Shown: positions 45,656-54,991, counted from the first letter of the stretch. The stretch: DNA of 64,000 bases from G963663495 sp963663495 (GCA_963663495.1 OY760427.1:1550001-1614000); one strand, 5' to 3'. Notes: generated by a model not told the origin, from the letters alone. A program made the numbers and translations.

Positions 45656-45854
45656 AGTAATTCAACGGTCCGTACGAGACGCCGTGCTCTGCACAAAACG
45701 CCGCTGCGGACCGGGGCCTTTCGCTATACTGCTCTACCAGCGGAAACATCTCTTCCACCGTACGTCCGGGCTGGACCATGCGATCCGGGGTCTGGGTTCT
45801 CACGTCTACGGGTAAGCTCCCCAGAACCCGCCACCTAATCAAGATGCAGTTCAC
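45585..45854 (-). pseudogene. IS66-type accessory protein (TnpA/InsA-like) fragment
   Basis: MFPLVEQYSERPRSAAAFC and AEHGVSYGPLNYWLRSQG form the helix-turn-helix typical of the small first gene of IS66 elements. There is no TnpB (IS66 Orf2) or TnpC nearby, and the frame overlaps the truncated Calx-beta gene on the other strand. It is a relic of an insertion that removed the end of that gene. Confidence 0.6.
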
Positions 45855-45861
45855 CGCACGC

Positions 45862-46527
45862 TCACGCAGGTGTAGTCATTGGGGCATAGGCCCACATCAG
45901 GCAAGTTGATATGCCATTTATATGAACCCAGATGAATTCCCGTGCGAACATGCACTCAATTGTTCGTCCCACACGCTGCAAATGCGCCTTGCGCTGCTCA
46001 TCACTCCACGCCATCCAGTGCTCTCTGGGCGCCAGACGCAACGCCGCCGCCGAAAATCCCACCGCTCCCAAGGTGCCGTGCGCACTGCCGATCAGATAGC
46101 GTACCTGCGCTCCCACAAATGTGGTCGTACGCCTCGGATGCTCAAAGTGCAGCAACGTGTTCCACACCACACGCTGCTCGTCCGTCTCAACCAACTCAAT
46201 CGTCAACCCCCGGACACCGTGTACCGTGTTCGGTAACGCTATCGGATCCGGTACCCGCTCCTCGCGCCTACGCGGTTCCGCCTTAGCCGCATTACAATTC
46301 TCGGGCTTGGGCAACACAATCCTCCCCTGGGCCTCCAACTTCGATAAAGCCTGCGCACAGTTGCTCACCTGCGGTTCGCCCCGTGCATCAACAAACCCGA
46401 ACTCCTCACAGACAGCGCGCGTTATCTGCGTGCGATACCGCCAACGATCGTCGGCAAGAAACATGTCCAAACGCTCTCCATTACAGGGAGCGCTGAGCGT
46501 TCGTAAGACCTGATTTTGCTGAAACAT
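45862..46527 (-). pseudogene. DUF4338 domain protein (transposase-associated), C-terminally truncated
   Basis: 221 residues. ITRAVCEEFGFVDARGEP and ALSKLEAQGRIVLPKPE, then WNTLLHFEHPRRTTTFVGAQ, RYLIGSAHGTLGAVGFSAAA and HWMAWSDEQRKAHLQRV follow the order of the DUF4338 domain, which is commonly fused to or encoded with transposases. The usual continuation after REFIWVHI is missing and the frame ends 30 codons later in unrelated sequence. I read it as truncated by the IS66 fragment next door. Confidence 0.6.
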
Positions 46528-46636
46528 GTCGGAACATAAAGAACAAGTTTCAAAATCTCAGTAACCTGAATCGATAAAAAGGCAGGGGAAGCGGCGCAGG
46601 AAGAGATCGCGTATCCGCACGAGGGGATGGCATTAT

Positions 46637-47842
46637 TCACCTCAAGTCACACACCATACCTGTTAGGCCGAAATACCCGAGATATTCCGACAGCCATGCC
46701 AGCGAGAGTTGACCAGAACTGACCCAAAATCTAACCGCAATGGATGATTTATTGGTACAGGGCAGCGCAAGCCCGTTAATCACATCGTTTCCTTTCAGAC
46801 GCATCACATAGCCGATACGGTCGTTCTCCAGCTTATCACATAACTCGCCACTGTTGAAGCCTGCGTCCAATCGGACAATGACCTTGTCGGCCACATGTTC
46901 ACGCAATGCCAGCCCAATGCGTCGAATGAAACCGTAGCAGTCCTTCACCACATTCTGCGTGCCCCCTCGCAATTCCACCCCCAACATGTCGCCCGACTCA
47001 CCGCATATGGCGAAAAGGGGCAGAAAGATGGTGCGCTTGTAATACCCGTTCCACTTGCTGCCCTGCTGCTTGCCATGCGTATCTACCGGTACACCGTCCA
47101 CATCAAAGACTACCTCGGGGCGGCGCTTCCCGCCACCACGCTGCAGCAGGTGCTCCATGGCGAATGTCTCTTCAAAAAGGGAATTATATGGCTGAGTACC
47201 CATCTGCTGAGGTTTTCGAATTAATTGCAGTTTTTTCGCGAAAAGCGGGAACTGATTATGAAAAACTGGCGCAAGCCATCCTGACCGCACCACCACAGCG
47301 CAATAATAACGGGTGCCAAAACGCGTGGGTACTCAGCTATATAATTCCCTACAAAAAGGCGCAACTTCTTGAAATTCTTATTCCCAGCCAACCATGTGCA
47401 CGAAGCGAGACATGGTTGGCTGGGATACCAGGGACCTATCGTCCTGTAAAGCCTCCATACCCCTTTTGGAAGAAGTGGCCACGTGCATGGCGGGGTCCCT
47501 TCGAAGCTTGTCCGCATCTGACTGACGTCCCCACCCCTGCACATGTTGCAGCAGGTACTGCCGCACTAACTCCCCAAGGCTATGAGTAATCCGAGCTTGG
47601 GACCGATTGTCCTTAAGCACGGAAGCTAGTCGGCATGCCAAGGTGCTGATCACCATGAGCAGGCGCATAGGAATGACGCCCGCATCCGATGTTAGATTAT
47701 CGGTCTTGGAGCGTACAGCTTTAACGGATTTATTGAACTGGGAAGCGAACAGAAGGTTGGATTTGGGATCTGGCATCGGGCGTGTTACAGGGTGAATGGG
47801 TATTGGGGTCTCTACACGTTTGAGCGTCGCGCAAGATCCCAT
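46637..47842 (-). pseudogene. IS1380-type transposase interrupted by a MITE
   Basis: The N-terminal part is at 47378-47842 (HSLGELVRQYLLQHVQGW; SDADKLRRDPAMHV; SQPTMSRF), followed by a stop. The inverted-repeat element lies at 47178-47350. The central catalytic part continues from about 47177 down to 46637 (VVFDVDGVPVDTHGKQQGS, ELRGGTQNVVKDCYGFIRRI, VIVRLDAGFNSGELCDKLE). DVD and DAGF carry the first two catalytic Asp residues of the DDE set. The last part with the Glu is missing. The lesions show an IS decayed by a later MITE insertion. Confidence 0.8.
47178..47350 (+). repeat. 173-bp MITE with 25-bp terminal inverted repeats (copy C)
   Basis: The left end begins AGGGAATTATATGGCTGAGT, and the right end, read inward on the other strand, begins AGGGAATTATATAGCTGAGT; the 25-base ends differ at one position. 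The interior carries an open reading stretch ending in YEKLAQAILTAPPQ. It lies within an IS1380 transposase gene. This is the most complete copy and defines the boundaries of the family, with partial or diverged copies at 1, 41465, 50548 and 52222. Confidence 0.85.
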
Positions 47843-47896
47843 TCAACCCGTGTATAGTCAACATATTACGCCATAATCTTAAACGACGATTCCCCA

Positions 47897-48301
47897 TCAC
47901 GGAACTCCCTCATGAATAAGGGAGGTGGACGAGTACTTCGGTAGCCACTCGGTGCGATCTCGTAGTTCTTTAAACCGTTTTCCAAGAGGGAAGAAGTACT
48001 TCACGGATGGAGGCTGCTCGCCCGACTCTTTTGCCTGTTTGTATTCCTGGATGCACTGCGCTAGTATGGCGTTCCACACGAACCTGCAAGCACCAGCAAT
48101 CCCGGCTAGTTTCTTTCCCTTGCTCTTGCTCCCCGGAAGCAGCCGGTATTCAATTGTCCTATGGACAGAACAAACGCGAGCATAATTGTTACAACCCTTC
48201 ACGGGCATGGCATCAAGTTTGGTTGATGTTGTGGTAAGCAATGGGATGGAATGGCGTTCCGTCCCATTGTGCCCATGCCCTCTATCAAGCCAAAGGTTCA
48301 T
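47897..48301 (-). pseudogene. tnpB: Truncated TnpB fragment
   Basis: The first 120 codons are nearly identical to the tnpB at 48909-50201 (RTIEYRLLPGSKSKGKKLAG; GKRFKELRDRTEWLPKYS). After LPKYS the sequence diverges, so everything from the RNA-binding region on is deleted. A left end with GGTACTCAGGTAT is recognisable at 48312-48324. The copy cannot make a nuclease but preserves the upstream end. Confidence 0.85.
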
Positions 48302-48499
48302 AGTCTGGGGTACTCAGGTATAAAAATCTCCTAATTTTCGATGGCTACGTCACCATGGCACTGGATGTGGTCGAACTCGGCAGCTTGTTTTTCCTACGAT
48401 TACCCAGCTATTCCGCACGACATTCGCATGTCAGGCATCATGCTTTTTCTCAACGCTGAAGAAGACTCGTTGTACCATAATCAATAAGCGCAGCAGTGG

Positions 48500-48943
48500 T
48501 CAGGAAATCCACTTAGCAATCAATATCAAGCCAAGCAGGGCGGCATAGAAAACAAATAGCGTGAGAGAAAACATCGCGCCGGCCCATCCCCTGAGTTTAA
48601 TATGATACCCTGATTCCGAGGCATCAGTGGCCATTGAAAAATCCACCCCTGAATCCGGCAAGCACCGCACTGTATCATAGAGTTTCCTGAACAGCCTTTC
48701 CTGCCAAAGATAATATCCATCTAGGATCCAGAATGCACCTACAGGTACAATGAGCAACACCCAGCATTCAGCTAGTCCTTCCGCCGACAGATATACGAGA
48801 ACTGCTGATGCTAGCACTACGGCCCAGCCCTTCATCTGGAAGGAGGCGGAAGCTAGACGGTTTACTACCCCTTCAATGAATTCGAGGTGCTTGATCTTGT
48901 TTTGGGAATTATATACGTGAGTACCCTCGCGTATCAATTTCAC
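48500..48943 (-). CDS. Membrane protein whose start was replaced by a tnpB element
   Basis: Open for 147 residues. From residue 13 on the sequence NKIKHLEFIEGVVNRLASAS, followed by four hydrophobic helices and a GYYLWQERLFRKLYD motif between the second and third, is a recognisable family of small bacterial membrane proteins that normally begin near NKIKHLE. I recall such proteins as common around defence loci, but I cannot confirm this here. The first 12 codons come from the right end of the tnpB element (48904-48943), so the native start codon is lost or moved. Expression would depend on the element's own sequence. Confidence 0.6.
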   Translation of the reverse strand: MKLIREGTHVYNSQNKIKHLEFIEGVVNRLASASFQMKGWAVVLASAVLVYLSAEGLAECWVLLIVPVGAFWILDGYYLWQERLFRKLYDTVRCLPDSGVDFSMATDASESGYHIKLRGWAGAMFSLTLFVFYAALLGLILIAKWIS

Positions 48944-50291
48944 AGGTCAGTGGGGTCGGTAGCCCGAACGCCCCTCGCCGTGCAGTTGCCCCAATCCCGG
49001 AGGCCAATATGTTTGCGGCAGCGTTAAGGTCCGCATTGTCGGTGTGTCCACATGAGACACACTTGAAGTTACTTCGGGTCAATCTATTCGCTTTGTTCCG
49101 ACGACCGCACTTGTTGCAGTCCTGACTCGTGTAAGGGGCTGGGATCTTGAGCACTTCTCGGCATTTGTACTGCAGCATCCCGTCTAACTGCCCCCATCCG
49201 GTGGCATTAATGCTACGGTTCAGCCCTGCCTTCCGGGCGGCGTTCCTGACTGGATTGTCAACAGTCCCTCTGGCGGATGAAGTCATCGCCACGACATTAA
49301 GATCTTCCAGCACAACCGTAGAAGAGCGATTCGCGATCAAGCAGCTTGCTTGGTGATGGGTATTCCTGCGGGTCATCGCAATCGCTCGGTGAGCTTTCTG
49401 GAGTCGCTTCTTAGTGCGATATCTGCGGTTGGATCCTTTCTGCTGTCGGGCTATTTTCCGTTGATACCGGTGCCGTCTTGCCGTCTTACGCTTAACGTCC
49501 GGTTGCCGTATGATCTCGCGCTCGCCATCGGTGGAGACGGCGGCAACCTGTCCGCAGTTACGGTCTATCCCTGTGGCAACACCATTATCTTCTTTCTCAG
49601 GTGCTTCAATCTTGTAGCATATGCAGGCATACCATTTGCCCACTCGTTGCAGAATCACGGCTTTTACAGGAACCCCATCCGGATACGGGTTGCCTCCTTT
49701 ACGTCGGATCTTCAGGTATCCAAGCTTGGGGATGAACAACCGTCCATCCTTGATCTTGACCGCTTCAGGAATCGTAAAAGATGAGGTACTACGGTATTTG
49801 GCTTTGAACTTCGGTTTACCCCTACCTCGATTGAAGCAAGCCTTCCATGCGTCGGCATGGTACTTCAGCGTGGTGCACACCACGCTGAACGAGTACTTCG
49901 GTAGCCACTCGGTGCGATCTCGTAGTTCTTTAAACCGTTTTCCAAGAGGGAAGAAGTACTTCACGGATGGAGGCTGCTCGCCCGACTCCTTTGCCTGTTT
50001 GTATTCCTGGATGCACTGCGCCGGTATGGCGTTCCACACGAACCTGCAAGCACCAGCAATCCCGGCTAGTTTCTTTCCCTTGCTCTTGCTCCCCGGAAGC
50101 AGTCGGTATTCAATTGTCCTATGGACAGAACAAACGCGAGCATAATTGTTACAACCCTCTACGGGCATGGCATCAAGTTCAGTTGATGTTGTGGTAAGCA
50201 ATGGGATGGAATGGCATCCCGTCCCATTGTGTCCGTACCCTCAATCAAGCCAAAGGTTCATAGTCTGGGGTATTCAGGTATATGAATCCCC
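48904..50291 (-). mobile_element. Second tnpB-only element with terminal inverted repeats
   Basis: The end near 48904 reads GGGAATTATATACGTGAGTA inward, and the opposite end near 50291 reads GGGGATTCATATACCTGAAT inward; both continue into TACCC. Terminal inverted repeats of this type are shared with the 173-bp MITE. A hairpin-forming tract (AATGGGAT...TCCCATT, 50199-50228) lies before the start codon. Only tnpB is encoded. Confidence 0.7.
48909..50201 (-). CDS. tnpB: TnpB RNA-guided endonuclease, second full-length copy
   Basis: 430 residues, or 419 from the internal ATG at 50168 (MPVEGCNNYARV), which aligns with the start of the other copy. RuvC residues are present (D213 in GIDRNCGQV; Glu in TVVLEDLNVV; Asp in NADLNAAANI). 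The zinc finger CNKCG...CVSCG is intact. It is about two-thirds identical by eye to the copy at 41667 in the conserved parts, so it is a diverged member rather than a recent duplicate. Its 3' end overlaps the element's right end. Confidence 0.92.
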   Translation of the reverse strand: MLTTTSTELDAMPVEGCNNYARVCSVHRTIEYRLLPGSKSKGKKLAGIAGACRFVWNAIPAQCIQEYKQAKESGEQPPSVKYFFPLGKRFKELRDRTEWLPKYSFSVVCTTLKYHADAWKACFNRGRGKPKFKAKYRSTSSFTIPEAVKIKDGRLFIPKLGYLKIRRKGGNPYPDGVPVKAVILQRVGKWYACICYKIEAPEKEDNGVATGIDRNCGQVAAVSTDGEREIIRQPDVKRKTARRHRYQRKIARQQKGSNRRYRTKKRLQKAHRAIAMTRRNTHHQASCLIANRSSTVVLEDLNVVAMTSSARGTVDNPVRNAARKAGLNRSINATGWGQLDGMLQYKCREVLKIPAPYTSQDCNKCGRRNKANRLTRSNFKCVSCGHTDNADLNAAANILASGIGATARRGAFGLPTPLTCEIDTRGYSRI

Positions 50292-50547
50292 TTGTTTTCC
50301 ATTCGAAATTGGGCTCTAACCGGTACTGCACAGTTTAGGGGCTATCCGAGCATCACCTTGTTCCCGAACGTTGCTGCGCATGTCCGATTCGTCAGCCCAA
50401 ACCTAAGCGGTGGACCGCTCTGGACCCAGTCGTGTCTTTGAGCTGAATGGGAGTTTTCGAAGGAACGCCTCTAGTTGGATCTCGCAGGTCTCTCGCAGTT
50501 CCTGTCGAAATACTCGCGCTGGCTGCGCATTGTTGCGACCCAGGTAA

Positions 50548-50640
50548 AGGGAGTTATATGGTTGACTGCCCGCGCGCTAAATTGTTGAAATAATTGCAGT
50601 GTGGTCGCGAAAAGCGGGAACCGATTATACCGGAAATGGG
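50548..50640 (+). repeat. Partial MITE, copy D
   Basis: AGGGAGTTATATGGTTGACT at 50548 matches the left end of the MITE family. The interior (TTGAAATAATTGCAGTG, GCGAAAAGCGGGAACCGATT) matches other copies to about 50632. The right end is absent. Confidence 0.65.
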
Positions 50641-50742
50641 CACCATCCCGTGATAGATTGATGACCTAACTAAATACCTTCAAAGAAAAGAAACAACAGA
50701 AACACCAATGGCCCTGGACGGGCTGATCGTGAAGGAGTGTCC

Positions 50743-51620
50743 TTGATCAAGCTAACCCAAATGTTTCCAGACGACGCGGCAGCCGAAGCATGGTTCGCAA
50801 AGAAGCGTTGGGGCGACACGCCTGTTTGCCCGCACTGTGCGTCTAACAACGTATAGTCTGGAGCCAAACATCCTAGCATGCCTTATCGTTGCCGTGAACG
50901 ATTCAGTGTCCGCATAGGGACAGTAATGCAGGACTCGAAACTGGGATACCAGGTATGGGCATTAGCCATTTACATCATGACTACCAGTATCAAGGGCGTA
51001 TCCAGCATGAAGCTGCATCGTGACCTTGGCATAACCCAGACGACAGCGTGGCATCTGGCCCACCGTATTCGACAATCATGAATGGAGAACATGCACTATT
51101 TGCCGGTCCGGTAGAGGTTGACGAAGCCTACTTCGGTGGTAAGGAAAAGAACAAGCACGCCAGCAAGAAGCTGAAAGCAGGCCGTGGGCCAGTAGGTAAG
51201 AAAGCCGTTGTAGGAGTCCGTGATCGTGTCACCAATAGCATTTCTGCCCACGTAGTAGAAAACACAGACGGGCAGACGCTCAATGCGTTTGTAGATACCC
51301 ATATCTCGGAAGACACCGAGGTCTATACGGATGGCTCGTCAACATACCGGGGCCGCAACAACCACGCCTACGTACGTCACGCTGTTGGCGAATACGTTCG
51401 TGAGCAGGTTCACACCAATGGCGTAGAGAGCTTCTGGTCTTTGCTGAAGCGTGGGTACTACGGAACGTACCACCACATGAGCAAGAAGCACCTACAGCGG
51501 TACGTGAACGAATTTGCAGGGCGACACAACGCACGCGACTACGACACAACGGAGCAAATGGCAATAATTGCTCAAGGACTGGTCGGTAAACGGCTCATGT
51601 ACAAATCCCTCATTTCATAG
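50743..51620 (+). pseudogene. IS1595 (ISXO2-like) transposase, broken
   Basis: The frame from 50743 reads LTQMFPDDAAAEAWFAKKRW and CPHCAS, the zinc-binding start of ISXO2-like transposases, then hits TAG at 50854-50856. It continues with MPYRCRERFSVRIGTVMQDS and SIKGVSSMKLHRDLGITQTT to a shift near 51075. The catalytic domain resumes in the next frame with GPVEVDEAYFGGKEKNKH and ends at 51620 (YHHMSKKHLQRYVNEFAGRH). An amber stop and one frameshift leave two partial products. Length otherwise matches a complete element of this family. Confidence 0.85.
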
Positions 51621-51659
51621 CCAAACGTAAGCGGCAACGTATCAAGCCATCCGTACTCA

Positions 51660-51869
51660 TGCGCACTCCGGGCATCTGCCGGCTACAACTACTTGCTCGT
51701 GGACGGAGAACGGAGACTAACGGGCCGCGCAATACTGCGCCTGCAAGGCTTCCCCGACAGCTACGAGATTGACAATACGATAACGACCGTCAGACGGCTT
51801 ACTGGCAACGCCGTACCCATTCCGGTGGTCAGGGCCGTTATGCGCCAGCTTTTCCATGTCTGTGCTTGA
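51660..51869 (+). pseudogene. C-terminal remnant of a DNA cytosine-5 methyltransferase
   Basis: LTGRAILRLQGFPDSYEI followed by RRLTGNAVPIPVVRAV and a stop at 51867-51869. These are the last two conserved blocks (IX-X region) of C5 methyltransferases. Motifs I-VIII are missing, so it is a fragment of a lost restriction-modification gene. Confidence 0.7.
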
Positions 51870-52114
51870 TGGCCCGCGTCTCATGGGTTCGTTCGGTGCG
51901 CTTCGTGGCCCGTACCGGGGTCCGCCCAGTACTTCCGCATTGTCAAGAGCGTCCCGATACAAGCCAAGGAATCGGTCCTGAAATTGATCGACTGTCGTGA
52001 AAACTGGATAGCAAGGTATGCAGCCTCCTACATGCTCTAAGCAGATGTCCGCCATGAAATCATTTCGGTATTCTGCCCCAATGGATTAGTGCTACTCTAT
52101 AGCCTATTAACGCC

Positions 52115-52279
52115 ATGCGCATAGATAAATCCCCGAAGCCCGGTAACAAGATTCAGGAAACGAAACGCCCCGGCCGCCCCGTAACAAACGACATTCTCAA
52201 TATCCAACAATCCATCCCTACCATACCGGAAGAACTGGCGAAAGCCGTCCTGTCCGCACCACCAAAGCACAAAAAGTAA
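52115..52279 (+). CDS. Small 54-residue protein ending in MITE sequence
   Basis: ATG 52115 to TAA 52277-52279. KRPGRPVTNDILNIQQ resembles an AT-hook-like basic turn, and PEELAKAVLSAPPKHKK equals the peptide encoded within the MITE family. It could be a functional small protein that spread with the repeat, or a chance frame. There is no clear ribosome-binding site. Confidence 0.35.
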   Translation: MRIDKSPKPGNKIQETKRPGRPVTNDILNIQQSIPTIPEELAKAVLSAPPKHKK

Positions 52280-52317
52280 CGCCTGCGAAAACGCGTGGCA
52301 CTCAGTCATATAACCCC
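52222..52317 (-). repeat. Partial MITE, copy E
   Basis: AGAACTGGCGAAAGCCGTCC and the end ACTCAGTCATATAACCCCCC are the reverse complement of the beginning of copies A and B. Only about 96 bases remain. Confidence 0.7.
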
Positions 52318-52544
52318 CCTTTAATTGAGAAAATTGATTGCTTCAAGGCCTGCCTGCAAGAGAGTTGTCCTACGGATTGTGCGTGTGCGGGCGTATCTTG
52401 ACCCTTGATTAAGTGGAGCACCGCACAGAGTGCTGGTCACGAAACAGCCTCGCAGTGGTACGCTCACGGCCTAATGCTGCCAAAACGTTAAAGCCGTCCG
52501 CGATGCAGTCTAGAAGATTGCTTTCCATAATGCCATTGTAACGG

Positions 52545-53105
52545 ATGATCATGATGGCGAGCAACCGGGATCGGATTTTTCTTACGGGCTTTATGGGGTC
52601 TGGCAAGAGTACGGTGGGTGTTGCCGTAGCACCTCGGTTGGGATGGGAGTTCAATGACCTGGACGCCACAGTGGAGCGTCTGGCCGGTAAGACAGTAGAG
52701 AAGATTTTCGAAGTCCACGGGGAGGCGGTATTCCGAGCTTGGGAATGCGAAGCCCTTCGTGCGGTCATGCCGCAGTCTGTCTGTGCTGTCGGTGGGGGCG
52801 CGCTAACCTACGTACAAAACATGGCATGGGCCTTGGACCACGGCCTCGTCGTGTTCTTGCAGGCGAGTCCTGAGATTCTGGGTCACCGTCTGGCGGCCGA
52901 CCCAAAGCGGCGGCCGCTGCTGGAAGGACCAGATGGACGATGTCTCGCGGGGGGAGCACTGATGGATCGTATCATAGATTTGTTGGAGAAGCGGGAGCCG
53001 ACATACCAGCAGGCGCATATAACAATAAAGGGAGGGATGTCCTCGCCCGAAGAGGTCGCGACACGAATCGTGGCGGCCTATCGCAGCCGGAACGTCTTGC
53101 GGTGA
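52545..53105 (+). CDS. aroK: Shikimate kinase
   Basis: 186 residues. Walker A is GFMGSGKSTVG, with conserved shikimate-site residues in FNDLDATVE, FRAWECEAL and VGGGAL. It phosphorylates shikimate at the 3-hydroxyl in chorismate synthesis. The C-terminus overlaps the convergent rnhB gene by 28 bases. The start is the first of three nearby Met codons (MIMMAS), and the second or third could be used. Confidence 0.93.
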   Translation: MIMMASNRDRIFLTGFMGSGKSTVGVAVAPRLGWEFNDLDATVERLAGKTVEKIFEVHGEAVFRAWECEALRAVMPQSVCAVGGGALTYVQNMAWALDHGLVVFLQASPEILGHRLAADPKRRPLLEGPDGRCLAGGALMDRIIDLLEKREPTYQQAHITIKGGMSSPEEVATRIVAAYRSRNVLR

Positions 53106-53662
53106 TGCGGAGATGGTCCATGCTGTGCCAGCGCTTCGTAATGTGCGCGCGTGGGATACCCTACGTTGGTATTCCAGCCGTACCACGGGTAATCCGTGTG
53201 CAGGCTATGCATGATACTGTCCCGCGTGACCTTTGCGACGATGGACGCTGCTGCAATAGACATGCTCAATCTGTCCCCTTTGATAATCGTTGAAAATGGC
53301 CATGGCGAGTTCTTTACAAACCGATTGCCGTCTACCAAAAGGAAGTCTGGAGGCGTAGCTAATGCCTGAGCTGCCTGTACCATGGCGTTAAGGGATGCCT
53401 GCAAGACGTTGGACGCGTCAATAGTCGCTGCTTCGGCATTAGCCGTCCCAATGACCGCTCCACAACTGTGTAGTTGTTCAAGCATTGCTTCTCGCCGGGT
53501 GGGGCGGAGGCGCTTGCTGTCGTCAAGCCCCGGTATTGAAACGCCGCTCGGTAGGACAACCGCGGCCGCTACCACCGGCCCGGCAAGTGCTCCGCGGCCC
53601 GCCTCGTCCAGCCCTGCCACATGCTGCCAACCTGCTGTCCATGCCTTCCGTTCGAAGTCCAT
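53078..53662 (-). CDS. rnhB: Ribonuclease HII
   Basis: 194 residues from ATG 53662, where the protein begins DFERKAWTAG before GLDEAGRGALAGPVVAAAV, the catalytic DEAGRG motif. FLLVDGNRFVKNSPW and SMSIAAASIVAKVTRD are further family motifs. It removes ribonucleotides and RNA primers in RNA-DNA hybrids. The 3' end overlaps aroK on the other strand by 28 bases. Confidence 0.92.
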   Translation of the reverse strand: MDFERKAWTAGWQHVAGLDEAGRGALAGPVVAAAVVLPSGVSIPGLDDSKRLRPTRREAMLEQLHSCGAVIGTANAEAATIDASNVLQASLNAMVQAAQALATPPDFLLVDGNRFVKNSPWPFSTIIKGDRLSMSIAAASIVAKVTRDSIMHSLHTDYPWYGWNTNVGYPTRAHYEALAQHGPSPHHRKTFRLR

Positions 53663-53878
53663 AGTGCAGGTGCGGTTCGGTTTGCAAGGATTCCTTATCA
53701 TTCGGAAACACAAATGTCTTTTGGGCGTGGAAGATGTGGGGGGATTGTGATGCCCCGCTTCCCATGATTTTGCGCGGTATTGGACGTTACCGCGTGGTTC
53801 CTGTTCTCATTTCCTGCCGCTTAGGCGCATTGCTGAGCGTGTTCGGTGTTCCTGTAGTCCGATAGCTATGATCTGCTG

Positions 53879-54991
53879 ATGTCTGAACCATTGTTTCGGG
53901 GGCTTCTCGAAATTATCGGAGAGAAAAAATTTGGCTTTATTCGCGAGCTGCGCTCCGATGTCCCAAAAGGGAAGAGCGATCCATTCTGTCCACCGCCCCT
54001 GATACGTCGACTAAAGCTGCGTGATGGGGTGCTCTTGGAAGGGACACTCCGTCCTGGTCGCCGCGGCGACATGCAGGTGAGTCGCGTCCATTCCGTCATG
54101 GGTGTGAAGCCCGGAAAATGGACAGAGCGCCGCGCGTTTGAGGCTGGCAACATTGTTTATCCGAGGGAAAAGCTGGACTTGGTAAAGGGGCCTAGGGATT
54201 ATACTATGCGAGTGGTGGACCTGGCTTGCCCGCTGGGAAAAGGACAGCGGGCACTTGTCGTGGCACCGCCCCGCACCGGCAAGACCGTGATCCTTAAAGA
54301 GATCGCTGCTTCGCTATCCCAGAACCATCCCGAGGTGCACCAAGTAGCGCTCCTAGTGGACGAACGTCCGGAAGAGGTCACTGACTTCAAGCGCTCCACT
54401 CAGGCGATGGTGTTCGCGTCATCCAGCGACCGGGAGGAAGTGAACCATGTGCGTGTGTCCGTGCTCTCCCTGGAATATGCCAAACGCCTTGTAGAACTCG
54501 GATATGATGTGGTGTTGCTGCTGGATTCTTTAACTCGCCTTGGCCGCACATTCAATCTATGGGGCGAAGGCAGCGGTCGGACCCTTTCTGGCGGACTTGA
54601 TGCCGGTGCCATGAAAATTCCCAGACGTATCTTCGGCGCTGCAAGGAATATTGAGGGTGGCGGCTCCCTAACTATCATCGCAACTGCCCTTATTGAGACG
54701 GGCAGTCGGATGGATGATGTGATTTTTGAGGAATTCAAAGGGACTGGCAACGCCGAAGTTGTCCTGGACCGGGAAATGGCGCACAAGCGGGTCTGGCCTG
54801 CCATCAACTTGCGCAAGACCGGTACACGCAACGAAGCACTGTTACTTGGTGATAACCTGCACAAGCATCATAGGTTGTTCCGGGCACTCAATAGCCGGGG
54901 CCCCATGGATGCTATGCTGGCACTTACACGCCATATGCAGCAATTTCCTTCTAACGAAGCCTTGCTGAACGGGCTACTCAGAGAAATCTGA
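53879..54991 (+). CDS. rho: Transcription termination factor Rho, short form
   Basis: 370 residues against about 420 in E. coli; the N-terminal helical Rho_N domain is absent and the protein begins directly with the RNA-binding cold-shock-like domain (LLEIIGEKKFGFIR). Walker A is APPRTGKT (commonly APPKAGKT), then DERPEEVTDF and the Q-loop LLLDSLTRLGRTFN. It forms a hexameric RNA helicase that ends transcription. The 3' end is 11 bases from the glycyl-tRNA synthetase start, an operon-like spacing. Confidence 0.93.
   Translation: MSEPLFRGLLEIIGEKKFGFIRELRSDVPKGKSDPFCPPPLIRRLKLRDGVLLEGTLRPGRRGDMQVSRVHSVMGVKPGKWTERRAFEAGNIVYPREKLDLVKGPRDYTMRVVDLACPLGKGQRALVVAPPRTGKTVILKEIAASLSQNHPEVHQVALLVDERPEEVTDFKRSTQAMVFASSSDREEVNHVRVSVLSLEYAKRLVELGYDVVLLLDSLTRLGRTFNLWGEGSGRTLSGGLDAGAMKIPRRIFGAARNIEGGGSLTIIATALIETGSRMDDVIFEEFKGTGNAEVVLDREMAHKRVWPAINLRKTGTRNEALLLGDNLHKHHRLFRALNSRGPMDAMLALTRHMQQFPSNEALLNGLLREI

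Noticed and set aside
47178..47350. CRISPR-like repeat
   Set aside because: Repeats are terminal and inverted, with no regular spacers. No CRISPR array or cas gene was seen anywhere in the window.
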